Shown: positions 26,340 through 38,960 of the stretch, in pieces
Layout of the letters: every line of letters begins with the position of its first letter
How positions within the stretch are numbered: position 1 is the stretch's first letter
Assembly (NCBI GenBank): GCA_032718565.1
Contig: JAVGVS010000018.1
Location: 1,258,501-1,322,500 of the forward strand
Reading direction: 5' to 3'
DNA: 64,000 nt
DNA from: Distichodus sexfasciatus
Taxonomy: Eukaryota > Chordata > Actinopteri > Characiformes > Distichodontidae
Notes under the pieces: model-generated
What the model was told of the DNA's origin: nothing
What the model saw: the letters and a program-made list of their open reading frames with translations, nothing else
The model's database searches: none
Program-made: the position numbers and the translations under genes

Positions 26340-26720
26340 ATGGATGGCCAGGTTTATACTTGGTTGTGAGGACCTGATTGGCCCCTAAATGTTGGGAAAA
26401 CATGAGATTTGGCAAATGTCTATCTTCTCGTGAGAACATTTCGCTTTGTATCTGAGGACTGGTCCTCATCAAGAATAAAATGTGTTCAAAAAAGTCAAAA
26501 TATTTAACATTTTAATATTTAAAAAATGTTTAACCAAAAAGTCAAAATATTTATTTTTGGTTAAAATTAGGATTAAATGTAGGTGTATTATTCCTTATGT
26601 CTAGTTATTTGGGGTTCAGTGGCATTATGGCAACATTTGACTGGATTCTTTATTTGAAAAATGGCTATAGAATTAGATACTAAGATTAGGGTTAGATTCA
26701 GGCTTAGGCTCAGCATTGTT
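26340..26720. repeat. probable old dispersed repeat
   Basis: This AT-rich stretch contains the 'gtgaggacc...ggtcctca' words and a 'gattagggttag' tail, which I recall from dispersed teleost repeats. It also contains an internal imperfect repeat (gtcaaaatatttaacattt versus gtcaaaatatttatttttgg). No family can be named and the boundaries are approximate. Confidence 0.3.
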
Positions 26721-27058
26721 TAGCTGCCGTGAAAGATAAGCCGGTGGAGATACCCCACAAAGGTAGTAATACAAGACTGTGTATATGTGTGCAACTACTG
26801 AGCTGAGTGCCATATCAATTATTCAGGAGAGGTTCCAGAGAAGCAAGATGGTTAACTGCTGGTCTTTACAGTGTCTCACTGCAGAACTGATACACTGTAC
26901 ACCCACCCACACACACACACATACACACTGACGATAAGGTACCCCAAGGGAGGAAGGAGTGTGAGGAACCCTCACAGATCCTTTGTTTCCCTGCACATGC
27001 CATAACTGCATAAGCAGCGCTCTTATTAGGAGGCATTAGAAGAGTGTGGGTGCCTGTA

Positions 27059-27085
27059 TCTCTCTCTCTCTCTCTCTCTCTCTCT
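27059..27085. repeat. (CT)n microsatellite
   Basis: Pure CT run of about 27 bases. Confidence 0.9.
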
Positions 27086-27439
27086 TCTTGGCAGCTTAAG
27101 GTGTCTCTTTTTAATTGCTGGAACAGTTTTGCATTTTCACTGCCCTAAATTCTCCACTCCCTCGGAAGATGGCGAGATTGAGAAGCAAGTGAGAGGGGGA
27201 GCGGGAAAATGGGGGCACCCTACCCCCGACTCTGTGTTCTCCTCGAAAACCCTTGCTCGTCATTCAGAGGTATTTGTGTTATGTAAGAAGAGCATTTGAA
27301 GCCTGCTCCTCTCTGCAGGCCCTTGTCTCATGGCAGCAGCCCATAAGAGTCCCCCAGTCGAGGCATAGAGGGAGGAAGGGAGGGAGAGAGGGGCTAGAAC
27401 GAGAGAATTAGATGTTTGATAAGAAGCAAAGGAAACAGA

Positions 27440-27625
27440 TTGGCCTTATTTCCTGTCTGATTGTAGCAGCTGAGGCACTCGTGTTGCCAAGACGATGCAG
27501 TCAATTGACACTAAATTTTGTTTGAAATCTCACGCCTCCATGGCATCATTATCAGTTTCCCCTGGTAATCCACAAAGCCGCCCGGTTGATTCCTGACAAT
27601 AAGAGGAGTCACAGAGTCTGTTACT
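27440..27625. promoter_or_regulatory. candidate conserved noncoding element
   Basis: Block with gtctgattgtagcagctg, gtcaattgacactaaatttt, catcattatcagtttcc and ggttgattcctgacaataag. It is repeat-free and between purine-rich tracts. Pbx/Meis-like TGATTG and TGACA words are present. Inferred enhancer candidate. Confidence 0.3.
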
Positions 27626-29807
27626 CGATTACTGGGGATGGGGTTGGAGAAAGGAGGGCGTGCAAGAGAGAAAAAGGAGAGAGAGAATGAAAGGAGGTGG
27701 TGAGAAAAATAGGACCATGTGATGTAGTGAGATTGGAGGTGAGGGAGCAGAGGAGCAGAGATTATACCTGCCCTCCTTGCTGCGACCCACAAAGAGCTCC
27801 ACCAGGACTGTGCACAGGCAAATCTGGCCAAAAACAAGGGGTGGAAAAAGCCAAATGCTGGGCCAGGGGTTGCCTGACCCTACCCCATCAACCACCTCAT
27901 TTCCACAAAGTGCTGCTAATGGTGGAGACTTGCTGATGCTCCTTGGCTGCAGTCAATAAAAACCATTTAATTGAGGGTTTTAGCTAGTGATGGAGGATGG
28001 TGGTGGATCAGGGGCCATAGGGTCATAAAGTTGCCCCCTCCCCAAACCAAACTGCACCCAGGTCCCTGGCTGCCACCTGCCCTCACCATTAACTACCACT
28101 AACTTTATGTCTGTTTAAGTTCTCAGTCACCTTGAGAGCATGAATCAAAGGCAACTGGACTTTATTTTTCTTGAACACATCTCACCTCTCATCTGAAAGG
28201 CTTCAGTTCATTTTATTGAAGAACTAAAAGAGCCTTTTGGGTGAAGGCATTTGATTCACCACTAAACTTACACACAAGCTCTCAACTATATACATGCCAG
28301 GGTCTTGTCTCCACCGATGTGCTTCTTCTTCGCAGAATCTATTTTCGGCACGTGCCGCTTTGCCCACTTTATCTACATGCTGGTGCCACACACAAGAGTC
28401 TGAGCAGAGGCAATGCTAATGGTGAGTGAGGAGTTTCAGAGCGCTGAACAACCCTGTCAGCTTCGATATACACAAGGCAGATGCAAAGAGAGCCTGACAC
28501 ACACAGGATGTTTTGAAACATACTTCAAAAAGTCAAAAAAAGAGAAGGAGTTGTACAGTTGTTACTCTCTGGCACTTAAATGGCATGAAAAAAAAAAAGA
28601 GAATGGCTTATGTGCACCTATGTACACTCATCAGGTGGATTTTTTAAAAAAGAGGAGGAATGTGATGGGTGAGAGAATGTGGACCGACTCCTAATCCCTC
28701 TTCTGGCAGTGAATATCAAAAATAATAGCACTGGTTAAAACATTCCAGAGCAAAGGTGCCTGTCTAGAGAAGAAAGGGGATTAATGAGGGGAAAGATTAG
28801 GTGCCGCCTGAGAGAGAGAGAGAGGGTGAGTGAGGCAGGGAGAGAGAAAGAGAGAGAGAGTATTCTTCCCTCAGAGGAACAGAAAACTGGTAGTGCTGGT
28901 GTTGGTTAGCTATGCTCGGCTGCTACAAGAAGGCCTCGTTCACACAGGTGTGTTGACGCCTGGGGCAGCCTTGGCCTCAGTCCATTCCATTCAGAGACTG
29001 ATTTGAACAATAACTATCCTATCTCTTAAAGGATGGAGGGGGGAGCAGCGTCAAAGGAGATGCCTGTGAGCTTCGCCGCGGCCAAGAAAAACTCCGGCAC
29101 AGTTGTCAGAGCTTGTTGGCGTAGCGAGAGAAAGCATGGAGAGGTTTTTCTTGCTTTGCCTCCACTCCTCTCCACCTCCCCCCCACCCTAACCCCCCTTT
29201 TCTTGACTCCTCTCAGGCAGGTTTGGTGGGGTTTGTGCCGCAGGACAGTACGGGGAGATGAGAATTGCAAGAACAAAGACGCGCTGTGCGAACCAGCAGC
29301 TGCTGCGCGTAGGATCAAAGCAGTGACAACCCTAGCTTCCTGGCCCGCGCCACCACTCGAGGTGTTTGACGGACAGTCAACAGCTGGGCCCCCTCCTGCC
29401 ATGCAGGGGTCACTTCGGACTGTCCAGCAAGCTGGCTGTGGTGGAGGAAGAGTGAGGAAAAGGGGAAGAGGGGAGGGGTGACATCCCGTCATCCCACGAT
29501 AGGGGGTTCCCTTCCCTCTGTGTTTTTTTGTGGGAAAGGACCACAGGTGCTGCAGCTCCACGCTGCTCCCGAGTCCTGTTTTGATCTGGGTAATTACCAT
29601 GAAAGGGCAGGGCTAGTGAGGAGAGTCAAGTCTCTGTCCCACAGCAATGGCACTCCAGAGCTCATGGCTGGACAGAAAAGTTTCAGTGCCAGACGGAGCT
29701 TCTCTGCCTGGCGATGGAGTCCAATGAGGAATCCATGAAAGAGTAGCATGTCTGGCGCAGGCAGAGTCACTGCTTTTTCCCTGAACAGCTCCACTGTGAG
29801 ATGAGAG

Positions 29808-29852
29808 CAAGAGAGAGAGAGAGAGTGAGATAGAGAGAGAGAGAGAGAGAGT
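29808..29852. repeat. (GA)n microsatellite
   Basis: GA run with two interruptions (gtgaga, tagaga). Confidence 0.9.
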
Positions 29853-30519
29853 GCCGCAGCGCTATTGATTTATTTTAATTAGCAGCTCGTTAAATCGTGT
29901 CAGTTTGCAAAACAAATATATAATTCTTTGTCTGATTTTCCACTTGGATCTTAATGACTCCTGCTGACTGAGAACTGGAGCAGCAAAATAGCTTGGAGAG
30001 ACAAAGAGTGCAAATTCCCTTCGTATGTCACATAGAGGAATGTAGTCAGGGGGCTGAAGCATGTGGAAAAACGTGTGTGTGTGAGAGAGAGAGGAACGGA
30101 AGGGCAATGGGGTTTTGGGGTGGGGGGGTTGGTAAAGTGGTGGGATCTGCCGAGACGAGAGAAGGTGAAACACTTTTTCCTTTGGAGAGAAGCTGCAGAG
30201 AACTATGTAAACACCACAGTGGCCCGAACATAGTCTCTCACAAGCCCTATGTCCAAAACAGACACACAGACACACACACACACACACTCATACAGACAAA
30301 CATACACATGCTCAGCTTGCTCCCCCATCTGTACCGAATCAAATGACAGAGTGAGGTAATGCTTGCCGTCCCATGTCTCCAGACTCCTGTTTTAACTTAA
30401 AGAAGAGAGAAAGATCCCAGAGAGGGAAGGATGAAGAAAGACTCCAAATGCTCCTCCTCTCTCCCTGCATCATGCTCTCCCTCTCTCCTCCCTTTCTCCC
30501 CCCTGCACTACCTCTGCAA

Positions 30520-30960
30520 AGATCCTCAAATATAGTTTATGATAAATCTGCCGATAGGTGCAATCTGTGGACCAGCTTAAATAGTTACTGTGTCTCTGGA
30601 AAAGGCCCAGCCAGTCCTGATATGAAATCTGTATTTACCCCACAGCAGATTAGGGGGCTGCCGGTGGCCTGCAGACACACGCGTGACCCTGTTAGTGGGT
30701 GATAATTGGGACATGTTTGCTTTTATTAAAGCCATGCTTCCCAGGTTTAATCTGTGTACACTTCCCGGGTCAAAGTTGACACCAGAGCCTGTTTTTCCCT
30801 GCAGAGCCAAGCCCTGTCTTGTTGAAGAGAGACTTAATTAGTTTTGTTTGGGATTTTCTGACCAAAAAACAGAGGTATGGAAGCGATGAGCTCAAATTAG
30901 AAGCAGAAGACGGCCGCCCTCTCGGACTATAATCAGCGGCTGAGTTCAGTTTAGTCTGAG
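30520..30960. promoter_or_regulatory. candidate conserved noncoding element
   Basis: About 440 bp without simple repeats, with gtttatgataaatctgccg, ggtgataattgggac, gcttttattaaagcc, gacttaattagttttg and a nuclear-receptor-like gggtcaaagttgac. Even composition over this length contrasts with the repeat-rich flanks. Enhancer candidate by inference. Confidence 0.3.
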
Positions 30961-31429
30961 AACGTCAAATGTTGCACAAGCAAAGATGAGGAATTTCGCT
31001 AGTGCTCACAGTGCTCGGATCCCTCCCCGGCCCTTTGGCCCCGACCTGATCTTTATGCAGCCGTGCATGCTTCTGACTGGGGAAGATTTCTCACGAACCT
31101 CAGCTCTCCTCTCCAAACGGCGCGCTCCCAACACTAAGCTGGTTTCCTCGAAGTGAATGCATTTGCACTCGTCCTCTCACTCCGTCACAGCAAACTTGTC
31201 AAACAAGTGACCTCGGCCCTGATTGGCTGAGGTCCCAAGGCTAAATCTCCCCCTTCCCTACTCACGTTTGGTCGGATGTAGTAATAGGCTGGCCCTCTTG
31301 GCATGGCTCCAGGGCAAGGCGGTTTGGCATGGGGCTTTCTCAGGGAAGGAATGTTGACAATGGGGGCCAGTTACCAGGTGTGGCCATAGTAGAGATCTCT
31401 CTCTCCTTCTCTCACTCTCTGACTAGCCT

Positions 31430-31830
31430 TATGGCCAGTGTTGAGGAATATGTAGCTACAAGCAACACTTACATAACTACTTTCTTCCAAAGCTTCTCAG
31501 TAGTAAAACTAGTTTTCAAATGCTGCAGTTTTATTTTAACTCCCAGGTGTTTCTGAACTGGCAGAAGTGGCATCTGGTAAGCTATCTTGCCTGCACAGCA
31601 CATTTATTACATCACAGCATACTCTTGAAAGCTGCAAGATGGAGTCAGAGGATGGAGTCCATCTGGGCGAACATGGAAACAAGAATTTGTGGCTTTGAAA
31701 TAGCTTCAGCGTAGTTAGCTACTTTTTTCTGTAGCTTGTAGTCTATCAAAGCTGTTATTTAAAAGTACTGCCTAATACACAAGGTGAACTAGTTACTCAG
31801 CAGTATCACTGGAATAACTACTGCTTTCAA
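31430..31830. mobile_element. possible old DNA-transposon-derived repeat
   Basis: It opens with agtgttgaggaatatgtagc and contains many imperfect 'gtagctac/agttagctac/gtaactact' words on both strands, a pattern seen in non-autonomous teleost elements that begin agtgttg. A clear matching right end is not visible. The family assignment is weak. Confidence 0.3.
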
Positions 31831-32999
31831 AAAAGTCCCATGTATAGAATTACTCCGCTGCTCACTGTGTCATCACATGTTGGGACGGAGGAGGAGCCGG
31901 TCTGAGCCGCGTCAGAATGGGAGGGTCTTCTGTAGCGCTGGTGTTTTGTTCCTGGGCCGGTCCCCTGGCTGCCTCTCACACACATGGGCAAGTCTGGATG
32001 TGGCCGACTCCCCTCAGGCTGTTTGAGTTGAGTTTTCTGGCCACAGACCGAGTGTTGATGCAGCTCCAGAGTGGAGCGAGGTCAAGTGGACTCACGCAGC
32101 TCTGTCTTCATTATTCATATTTGCAGCAGTTGCAGTCTACACATAGTTGCTACCCTAAATCTCTGGGTCTGACATGGCCCTGAAAGCCATTCCACCAACA
32201 TGGTGCGACATAAAAAGGCAAAGAAGTTGTGTTTCTTTCTGCTCATAGGATCAAAATAAAGACACAAATGCGTCCTGAAAAAATGAGGATATATATTTTA
32301 CTGTGACAGAGATTATGGCTGAACCTTAACCCTGCTGCTCTAAATATTGTCAATAGAGTGTGTCAACATTACATGCTTTGTGCCTAGCAAACATACTCAA
32401 AAAACCCAGCAGGATGTGGAGGAATTCTCTGGGCATGTAATGCCGCTCTCCTCCTTTCTTTCTTTCTCTTTTGAATTCCCTCCTCAATTGATGTGTAAAA
32501 GCTGCTGGCCTACACATGAAACGCTGCCAGTCGAGTCTTTTTTCTTCTCGCTCTCTCCTGCAGTAATGTACACATTCTGTAGCGTATCCCGAGAAATGAC
32601 CTTTCAGTGACCCCTTCACCTAGCCTTTAATTATTTGTTTGAAGACAGCATGGCGTTCCCATGCTGGGTGGAGGGAGGGGATGGAGGAGGAGGAGGAGAA
32701 GGAGGTGATAATACCAGTCAGTGTGCTCATGGGGGAATGTTCAGCAGGAGAGTAGGATTGTGTTGTGTGTGTGTGTATACATATGTGTATGCGCATGTGT
32801 AGGGGAGAAGGCTAGTGTATTTGCTATGTGGCCTGAGTCTATAATAAGCACTCTTCCAGATGTAAATAATAAAATATGGTGGTAAGAGTTTGGAAGGACC
32901 ATGTCCAGAGCTTGTGGTCCAGATCTGGTTACACAGTTGGGACTCACATAGAGAGGTGGTGGTTGCGGTTTGGTCCCTGGTGTGAGTATGTGTGTGAGT

Positions 33000-33020
33000 G
33001 TGTGTGTGTGTATGTGTGTG
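33000..33020. repeat. GT-rich simple repeat cluster
   Basis: Short GT runs occur at about 32760-32780, 32983-33024 and 33391-33412, all of microsatellite type. Confidence 0.6.
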
Positions 33021-35492
33021 TGTCAGCAGGCCCTAGGCCCACGGTGCCTGCTTGAGCTGGCCCTCTCTGGAGGTTTGGTGCGGGTGTTGTTCTAAGCACA
33101 CCCCATTAGCAGCTCATGGGAGGAGAGAAAACAGTGTTATCAGGCCCAGCTCTGATAATCTCAATTGGCTTTACTCAAACTGATAAAAGGCGCTTTGGGG
33201 GCAGGAGTGGGCCTTGGTCAGCCCCTGCTGCGTTACTGTGGCAACAGTTTGGAGAGGAAAACAGACAATGTGGTGTTTAAGTATATGAATGTGTGTGTTT
33301 GTGTGCAGAGATGTGGCCGATGGGGACAGCATTGACATGAAGGGGTCAGTCCCAGTGGCAGCTGTTAAAAAAATACATGAATATTTGGTGTATATGTGTG
33401 TGTGTGTGTGTATTCGTGTTTGGCATTCTTGCGAAAGTAAGATGTCTTTTCTTTCCATGTGTCATGTTTTTCTTCCTCCCCTTGACAAAAATACCTTCAA
33501 ATATGCATTCAGAAGTAATTCGTTTTAAAAAGAAAAAAATATTCATGTGAGTGGTAAATGAAACTCTGCTGTCTTGTGTTTGCTTCTCTGATGGGCAATG
33601 TGGCCTGGGTTTATATGCTCTGATAGAGTTTGGGCATATTCCTCACCTGTGTGGGACATTCCTGGCATTACGTGTTTATGGTCCAGATCTGGGGGTGGGA
33701 GGGTGTGTGCATATGGTTCCGATTAGAGCCTTTGAGAGCTCTTCTTAAGACAGCGAGCTAGACGCTGCATTTGGCAGGCCTCGTATTTGCTGTCTGCCCA
33801 GAAAATCCAGATAGTGGGCCATTTTTTTTCCCCCCACCATGTTTACTTGCTCAGCTGGTTTTGATGCCGTAGGCTGAATCTCCATCTCGCCACAGGCACA
33901 GTGGCATTTCTGACAACAAAGACAGGCCTCAGAGAAGACCTGACTCATGCCTTTGATTCTCAACTATCTCAAATGGATCGTAAGAACTGCAGTGTTTTAA
34001 AAGAGATTTCAGTGCCTAATATTAGATCCTACGTATCTAGGCGAAAAAAAGCATTTCTAGTAGTTCTGTGATGTACTAAAATTAAAGATCCCTGTGCCTC
34101 TGTGGGTTTCTAATTGCCCTCCCTCAGTCCCATGCCCTCTGTAAATGCCCGGCGTTTCTCTCTTTCATGTCCCTGCCCTCCTCCCTTTGCTCCGTATGCG
34201 AAGAGGAGCCAGCGGAACTTTCCGTGCAGTCTGGCAAATGAGCCGGACTTCTCTTTTCCCAACTGTGTGTTTTGTAAATTTAAGCATGTCACTTTGAAAG
34301 CCCAGATTACGTGTGTTTAAGTTAATAGGTAGAAGGTAAGGGCAGGTATCAGGGGTTCAGGAGGGATTTGGAGGCCAAATTGATTCCAGTTCTCCTTGCA
34401 TCTAATGACCAGTCGTGTAGCATTGCCCTCGTGTGTTAGCCTGCGTCCCTCCCCCCTCCCCAAAGTCATTCATTCAGGATAGCTGCACCATGATTTGAAA
34501 CCTCTCTCTAATATCAAACACATGTCAGTACCTGTAGCACAAAGTCCTCCATGCACTCGAAGCGTATTGGATTGTTTTCGGAAAGGAGTGGCCGACTCAA
34601 TTTTGATACAACACTGGGTATCCCATTCTGGCTGGAAGAAAGAAAGGTTTCCCCCGGCTGGCACTAACCTCCCGATGACCCCGTCGTCTTTACAGTCCAG
34701 AGCGGCAGGAGAGATCAGGGCCGGGGGAGGCTTTGTGGGACTGCACTTATTTGCCACTGCGGTGGTGATAAAACTTCAGACAGCCTAATTGATGGGCTTG
34801 CTGACATAACAATACCTTGTGAAAGCAGCGAGTGGCAATGCCTGTTCCTCGTTTAAAGACAGCTGGAAGGGGAGCGGAGCCCCCTACAATGCGCCCAGGG
34901 TGGGGAGGGTGTGCAGAGCATGGGGGAGAGTCAAAAGCTGAAAAGAACCATTTGTGCCTCGCTCCTCACAAACTTTTTAACTTATTCTGCATTTCTAATG
35001 AGTGATAACCTACCAAGAATAATGTTTATGTGCATGAGAGACAGGGAGGAGAGAAGGGAGGGAGAAGCAGCTGAAGTGTGTGTGTGTGTGTGTGAGGGGG
35101 GTATATGGGGCAGGGGACTGTGTGAAGATGCGATCTTAGGAGTCCCAGAGTGTCACTAGCACAGCAGCCTCACCACAACTACACCAAGTGCTTGCGGAAT
35201 GTCTGCTTAGTAGCCATAGTTACCAAAAGTAATCAAAAGCTTTATTAAGCTCAAGGAATACATCATAAGGGACATTAAATGGATACCTTGTCTAGGTCCC
35301 ATGCCTGAGCACAATCGCCTCTTTGTGGATGTTTCTGGGTTTTGATTGCTTTTTCAAGGAGCTAGCCGCTAATGCCGCCATAAAGTCATGCAAATGGCTT
35401 TGTCTTTATTCTGCTCTATAATGAATATTTCTCCCCTTTAATGGCAGGTGATTTAAAGTGTCTTTTCTCCTTTGCCTTCTTGTCTTTCCCAG

Positions 35493-35551
35493 GTTCATTA
35501 ATGCCAGAAGAAGAATAGTACAGCCCATGATTGACCAGTCAAATCGAGCAG
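35493..35551 (+). CDS. meis2: meis2 coding exon: homeodomain recognition helix
   Basis: This 59-nt exon completes the split tryptophan codon and encodes FINARRRIVQPMIDQSNRA, ending with the first base of a glycine codon. It is helix 3 of the TALE homeodomain. The WFINARRR core carries the invariant W48, F49, N51 and R53 that contact DNA in this superfamily. The acceptor is ctttcccag at 35492 and the donor is gtaaaa at 35552. Size and phases match vertebrate Meis1 and Meis2. The following QPMIDQSNRA begins the C-terminal region. The exon is intact, with no substitution at key residues. Confidence 0.97.
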
Positions 35552-36875
35552 GTAAAAGCCACCGCCTCTTGTCTACTCCTCTACTCATTATGCCGGTCAG
35601 GTCTGTGGTAGAAACACATTCGAACGCGGCCTGCAATCACGGGCAAAAGCCCCCATCCTTTCCCCGTCGTCTGCTTTCCCATGTCCTCAATGGGACGTGT
35701 TCCAATATGACGAAGCATGTTAGCTGATTGGCCCTAATGAGATGTTTCCCAATCTAGCTTGTTACAGCCACATTAGCACACATTCTCCCTGAAATGCTAA
35801 TTGGCCACAAGAGAACTTTACGGGAATGCTAGGAGCATTTTAACTATCTCTTCCTGACACGCGCCTCACAACGCAGTGTGAGTAATGCATTTTGGAAAAA
35901 TGAAGCAAGAATCTAGAGGGTTTTGCGTTTATTGATTTAATTTGGATTTCTGCCTCTGGGATACAAGTATAGACAGATTTATTATTCTTGTGAAGGGATT
36001 AAAAAGACTACACATTGTAAATTGATTAGACATTGATTTGCCATATCTTGTGGGCCAGCAAATGACAAAATGCACAGGGCGATTGAATCGTAAAAGTGCC
36101 ATTCTGTGGGACGCAAAGTCTCGCAGGAATTTATGCAGCTCGGCCTGGCAGCAACCACCAAGACCTCTGTAAAAATGATCAGTAATTAATTAGTCTTAAA
36201 AGTGGAAAGCTCTTTGGTAATTTTATAGCTATAGCATTTGGGAAATGTCCCACAGTTTGGGGAGGTTACATAAATGACCTGAAGCAATTATTGAAATAAG
36301 GTGAATTAAAAGATAACCAAACTCCTGCCACAGTGGCTGAGATATGTGAGCATCTGAAAGCACACTTAGAAACTGTCACAATCAGCAAAGTTCTCAAAGA
36401 CAGCATGACTAAGAGCTTCCCCCTAATCTGCTGGGCTTATAGATTACTGGGGATAATACACTGCGGACCTGACATAGTCTGTTTGTTGCTCACTTTAGAG
36501 AACGCCTCCTGTACACAGCTGATCCAGCCTTATATGTCCGGTCCTTGTAGCTCAAATCAACAGTGTCTGATGAAAGTCAATGGCAACATAAAAGCTCAGA
36601 GAACTGACAGTGAGGGACAAATTAGGAATGACTAAATTTGGACCCGTAATTTTTTCATCGCAAATTCTTGGTTGTCTCTTGTGCGAGTGTAGACTTTTTC
36701 CAAAATAGATGAGTGCAAGTGTGTAGTGCCGTGTCTCACTACCTTTGCCTGCATGGGTCTCTAGTTTAGTGAATGCATTACAGTGTGTTTGGGTTGCAAC
36801 TGGGATTTTTGCTGATTGTCTGGTGTGTCTTCTCTTCTTTCCCCCCCCTCATGTCCACGTTTTCACTACAATCAG
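35552..36875 (+). other. meis2: meis2 intron (1,324 bp)
   Basis: GT-AG intron (gtaaaa to caatcag). No gene is seen. Much of it (35720-36300) has an enhancer-like composition. A plus-strand frame of 100 codons at 36333-36635 shows no recognisable protein and no splice logic. Confidence 0.9.
35720..36300. promoter_or_regulatory. candidate conserved noncoding element
   Basis: About 580 bp, repeat-free, with gctgattggccctaatgag, aaatgctaattggcc, gtttattgatttaatttgg, aaattgattagacattgatt and gatcagtaattaattagtc. The density of TAAT/ATTA and TGATT words is among the highest in the window. Lying right after a homeodomain exon, it may be an intronic enhancer. Conservation untested. Confidence 0.4.
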
Positions 36876-36986
36876 GTTTTCTTCTTGATCCTTCAGTGAG
36901 CCAGGGAGCTGCATACAGTCCGGAGGGTCAGCCCATGGGCAGTTTTGTGCTGGATGGCCAGCAGCACATGGGAATCCGGCCAGCTG
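36876..36986 (+). CDS. meis2: meis2 coding exon: start of C-terminal activation region
   Basis: This 111-nt exon (37 codons with split glycines at both ends) encodes GFLLDPSVSQGAAYSPEGQP and then MGSFVLDGQQHMGIRPAG. Apart from small differences it matches vertebrate Meis2. The AAYSPEG and SFVLDG residues separate it from Meis1. The acceptor is caatcag at 36875 after a C-rich tract and the donor is gtaagc at 36987. The last codon is shared with either the cassette exon (37265) or the terminal exon (40263); both rejoin as A-G, so this exon feeds both C-terminal isoforms. The region after the homeodomain acts in transcriptional activation in Meis proteins (family knowledge). Confidence 0.96.
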
Positions 36987-37364
<378 letters not shown>

Positions 37365-37489
37365 GTAAGTACAATCGTGCTTTCTCCGTAGCTTTTCTTT
37401 CTGTGTTTTTTCGCTGCTATTAGAATTGTCATGACAATGGCCCTAAATAACGCTGAAACACATTCCCTCACCCTGGGGCCCGCTGTGGT

Positions 37490-38000
37490 GGGTAAGCCTT
37501 CTTGATACGTCCAGTTGGGAAGTATTTCGGACGGGTTGTGCTGCAATGCCCACCCTGACGTCCCTCCCTCTGGGGGGGCGAGGACTGACGGCGCCAGTCG
37601 CCGGGGGTGAAAAGCGTGAGAGAAAAAAGCAGCCGGCCACAAATTTATTTATCACAACAGCGACATCGCTCTTCCCATCTCCGGCAGCCAATGCAAATGT
37701 TGGACATTTAGGGAAAAAATAACATCTCCAGGGGCAGGGGCTGACGGGGGGAAATTAAGCAGGCTCCAGTGAAGCGATAAAGAAGGAGAAGTGAAACTGT
37801 CCTCGGAGTGACATAAATCTGTCGGGGGAAGGATTGATGCCCAAATTATCTTATATGCAAAGACGGGTTTCGCCGCAGTACATTACGGTCCCCGGGCGAG
37901 ATATACGGGCGGGGGGTGACACGTCCGATCCTTCACTGGGGGGAACCCGCGTGTTTTGATTATTTTTTACAGGGCAAGGGGGCGGGTTGGGGGTGGGGGG
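37490..38000. promoter_or_regulatory. CpG-rich intronic block
   Basis: Repeated CG dinucleotides (tgacggcgccagtcgccgg, tacggtccccgggcgagatatacgggcg, gacacgtccgatcc) stand out from the CpG-poor surroundings. A small intragenic CpG island or conserved element is possible. A tract of G's and C's at 37975-38005 follows. No transcript start can be shown. Confidence 0.35.
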
Positions 38001-38410
38001 AGGCCAGAATCCCCAACATGAGATGCAGAGACAGGAGAGACGCTGAGATAAATTCAAAGAGACGGAGACATTAAAGAATGACTCCATATAAAGGGGGGGG
38101 GGGTTTCTCCGGCTCGCTCTCTCGCTCTCTTCCTTTCTCTCCGAGGCTAAATGGCTGTCGCCTGATTAAGACGCCCATTACACCTCCCGCCAGCACTGTG
38201 GCGCTGACATTTGAGAAATCAAGACGTATCACATCCCAAAGGCGCCAGGGCAGAGGAAATTTTATTTAACACCTAAACTCCTCTGCTCAATGAGGCACAA
38301 TATAATAACACTTACCTTGATTAAAAGAACCCTTTATATGTAAATAGGCCGCTGATTTTCCGAAGGGTCACCATTCTCGAATCTCCTGACAGAACCCAAC
38401 GTGCCCCCCC

Positions 38411-38434
38411 ACCACACACACACACACACACACC
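38411..38434. repeat. (CA)n microsatellite
   Basis: CA run flanked by C-rich sequence. Confidence 0.85.
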
Positions 38435-38459
38435 CCTCCACACCACTGCTAATGGAGTC

Positions 38460-38960
38460 AAAAATGCAGAGAGCAATGTTCCCTAAAACAGCCACATAGA
38501 GACAACATTTGCTCAGCTTGGATAATTCTTAATATAGGCAATATAATTTCTAGACTATTTAATTACATAACATATTTTATGCTTCATGACCAATTACATT
38601 AATAGCTTAATACAGAGGAATATTACCCTCTCTTGATTTGATTACGCTGCCACACAATATGGTATATTTGGTAGTTAATTATCATCAGCCATTGAGCAGA
38701 CCGCTGTGCCGGAGCAAACGGAGGGAGAGAGGAGGCCGGTCGAGGTGGCGTTATTGTCTTCAGATGGTTTTACCACTCCGGTTAATAAAGGGGGCCCGCA
38801 GATCTACTTAACAGAATGACTGCAGCTTACAAGACTCGAGATTACCAGCTTACAGTGTCAAAAACATCTGCTGGGCCTTTTAACAGGGACCCCTCCAGGT
38901 TACACGGAGGTGAGCACACTGCTCCTGACCTCGCGCAGCCAGATTGATTTACTTTTTTTA
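38460..38960. promoter_or_regulatory. candidate conserved noncoding element
   Basis: About 500 bp with many homeodomain-type words (ctatttaattacataac, accaattacattaatagc, cttgatttgattacgctg, ttggtagttaattatcatc) followed by a GC-richer part (ggttaataaagggggccc, gagattaccagcttacag). No simple repeats. Strongly enhancer-like. Conservation is inferred. Confidence 0.4.

Noticed and set aside
29106..29600. 164-codon minus-strand open frame
   Set aside because: Low-complexity start, no recognisable motif, overlaps equally long frames on the other strand, and no splice or promoter support.
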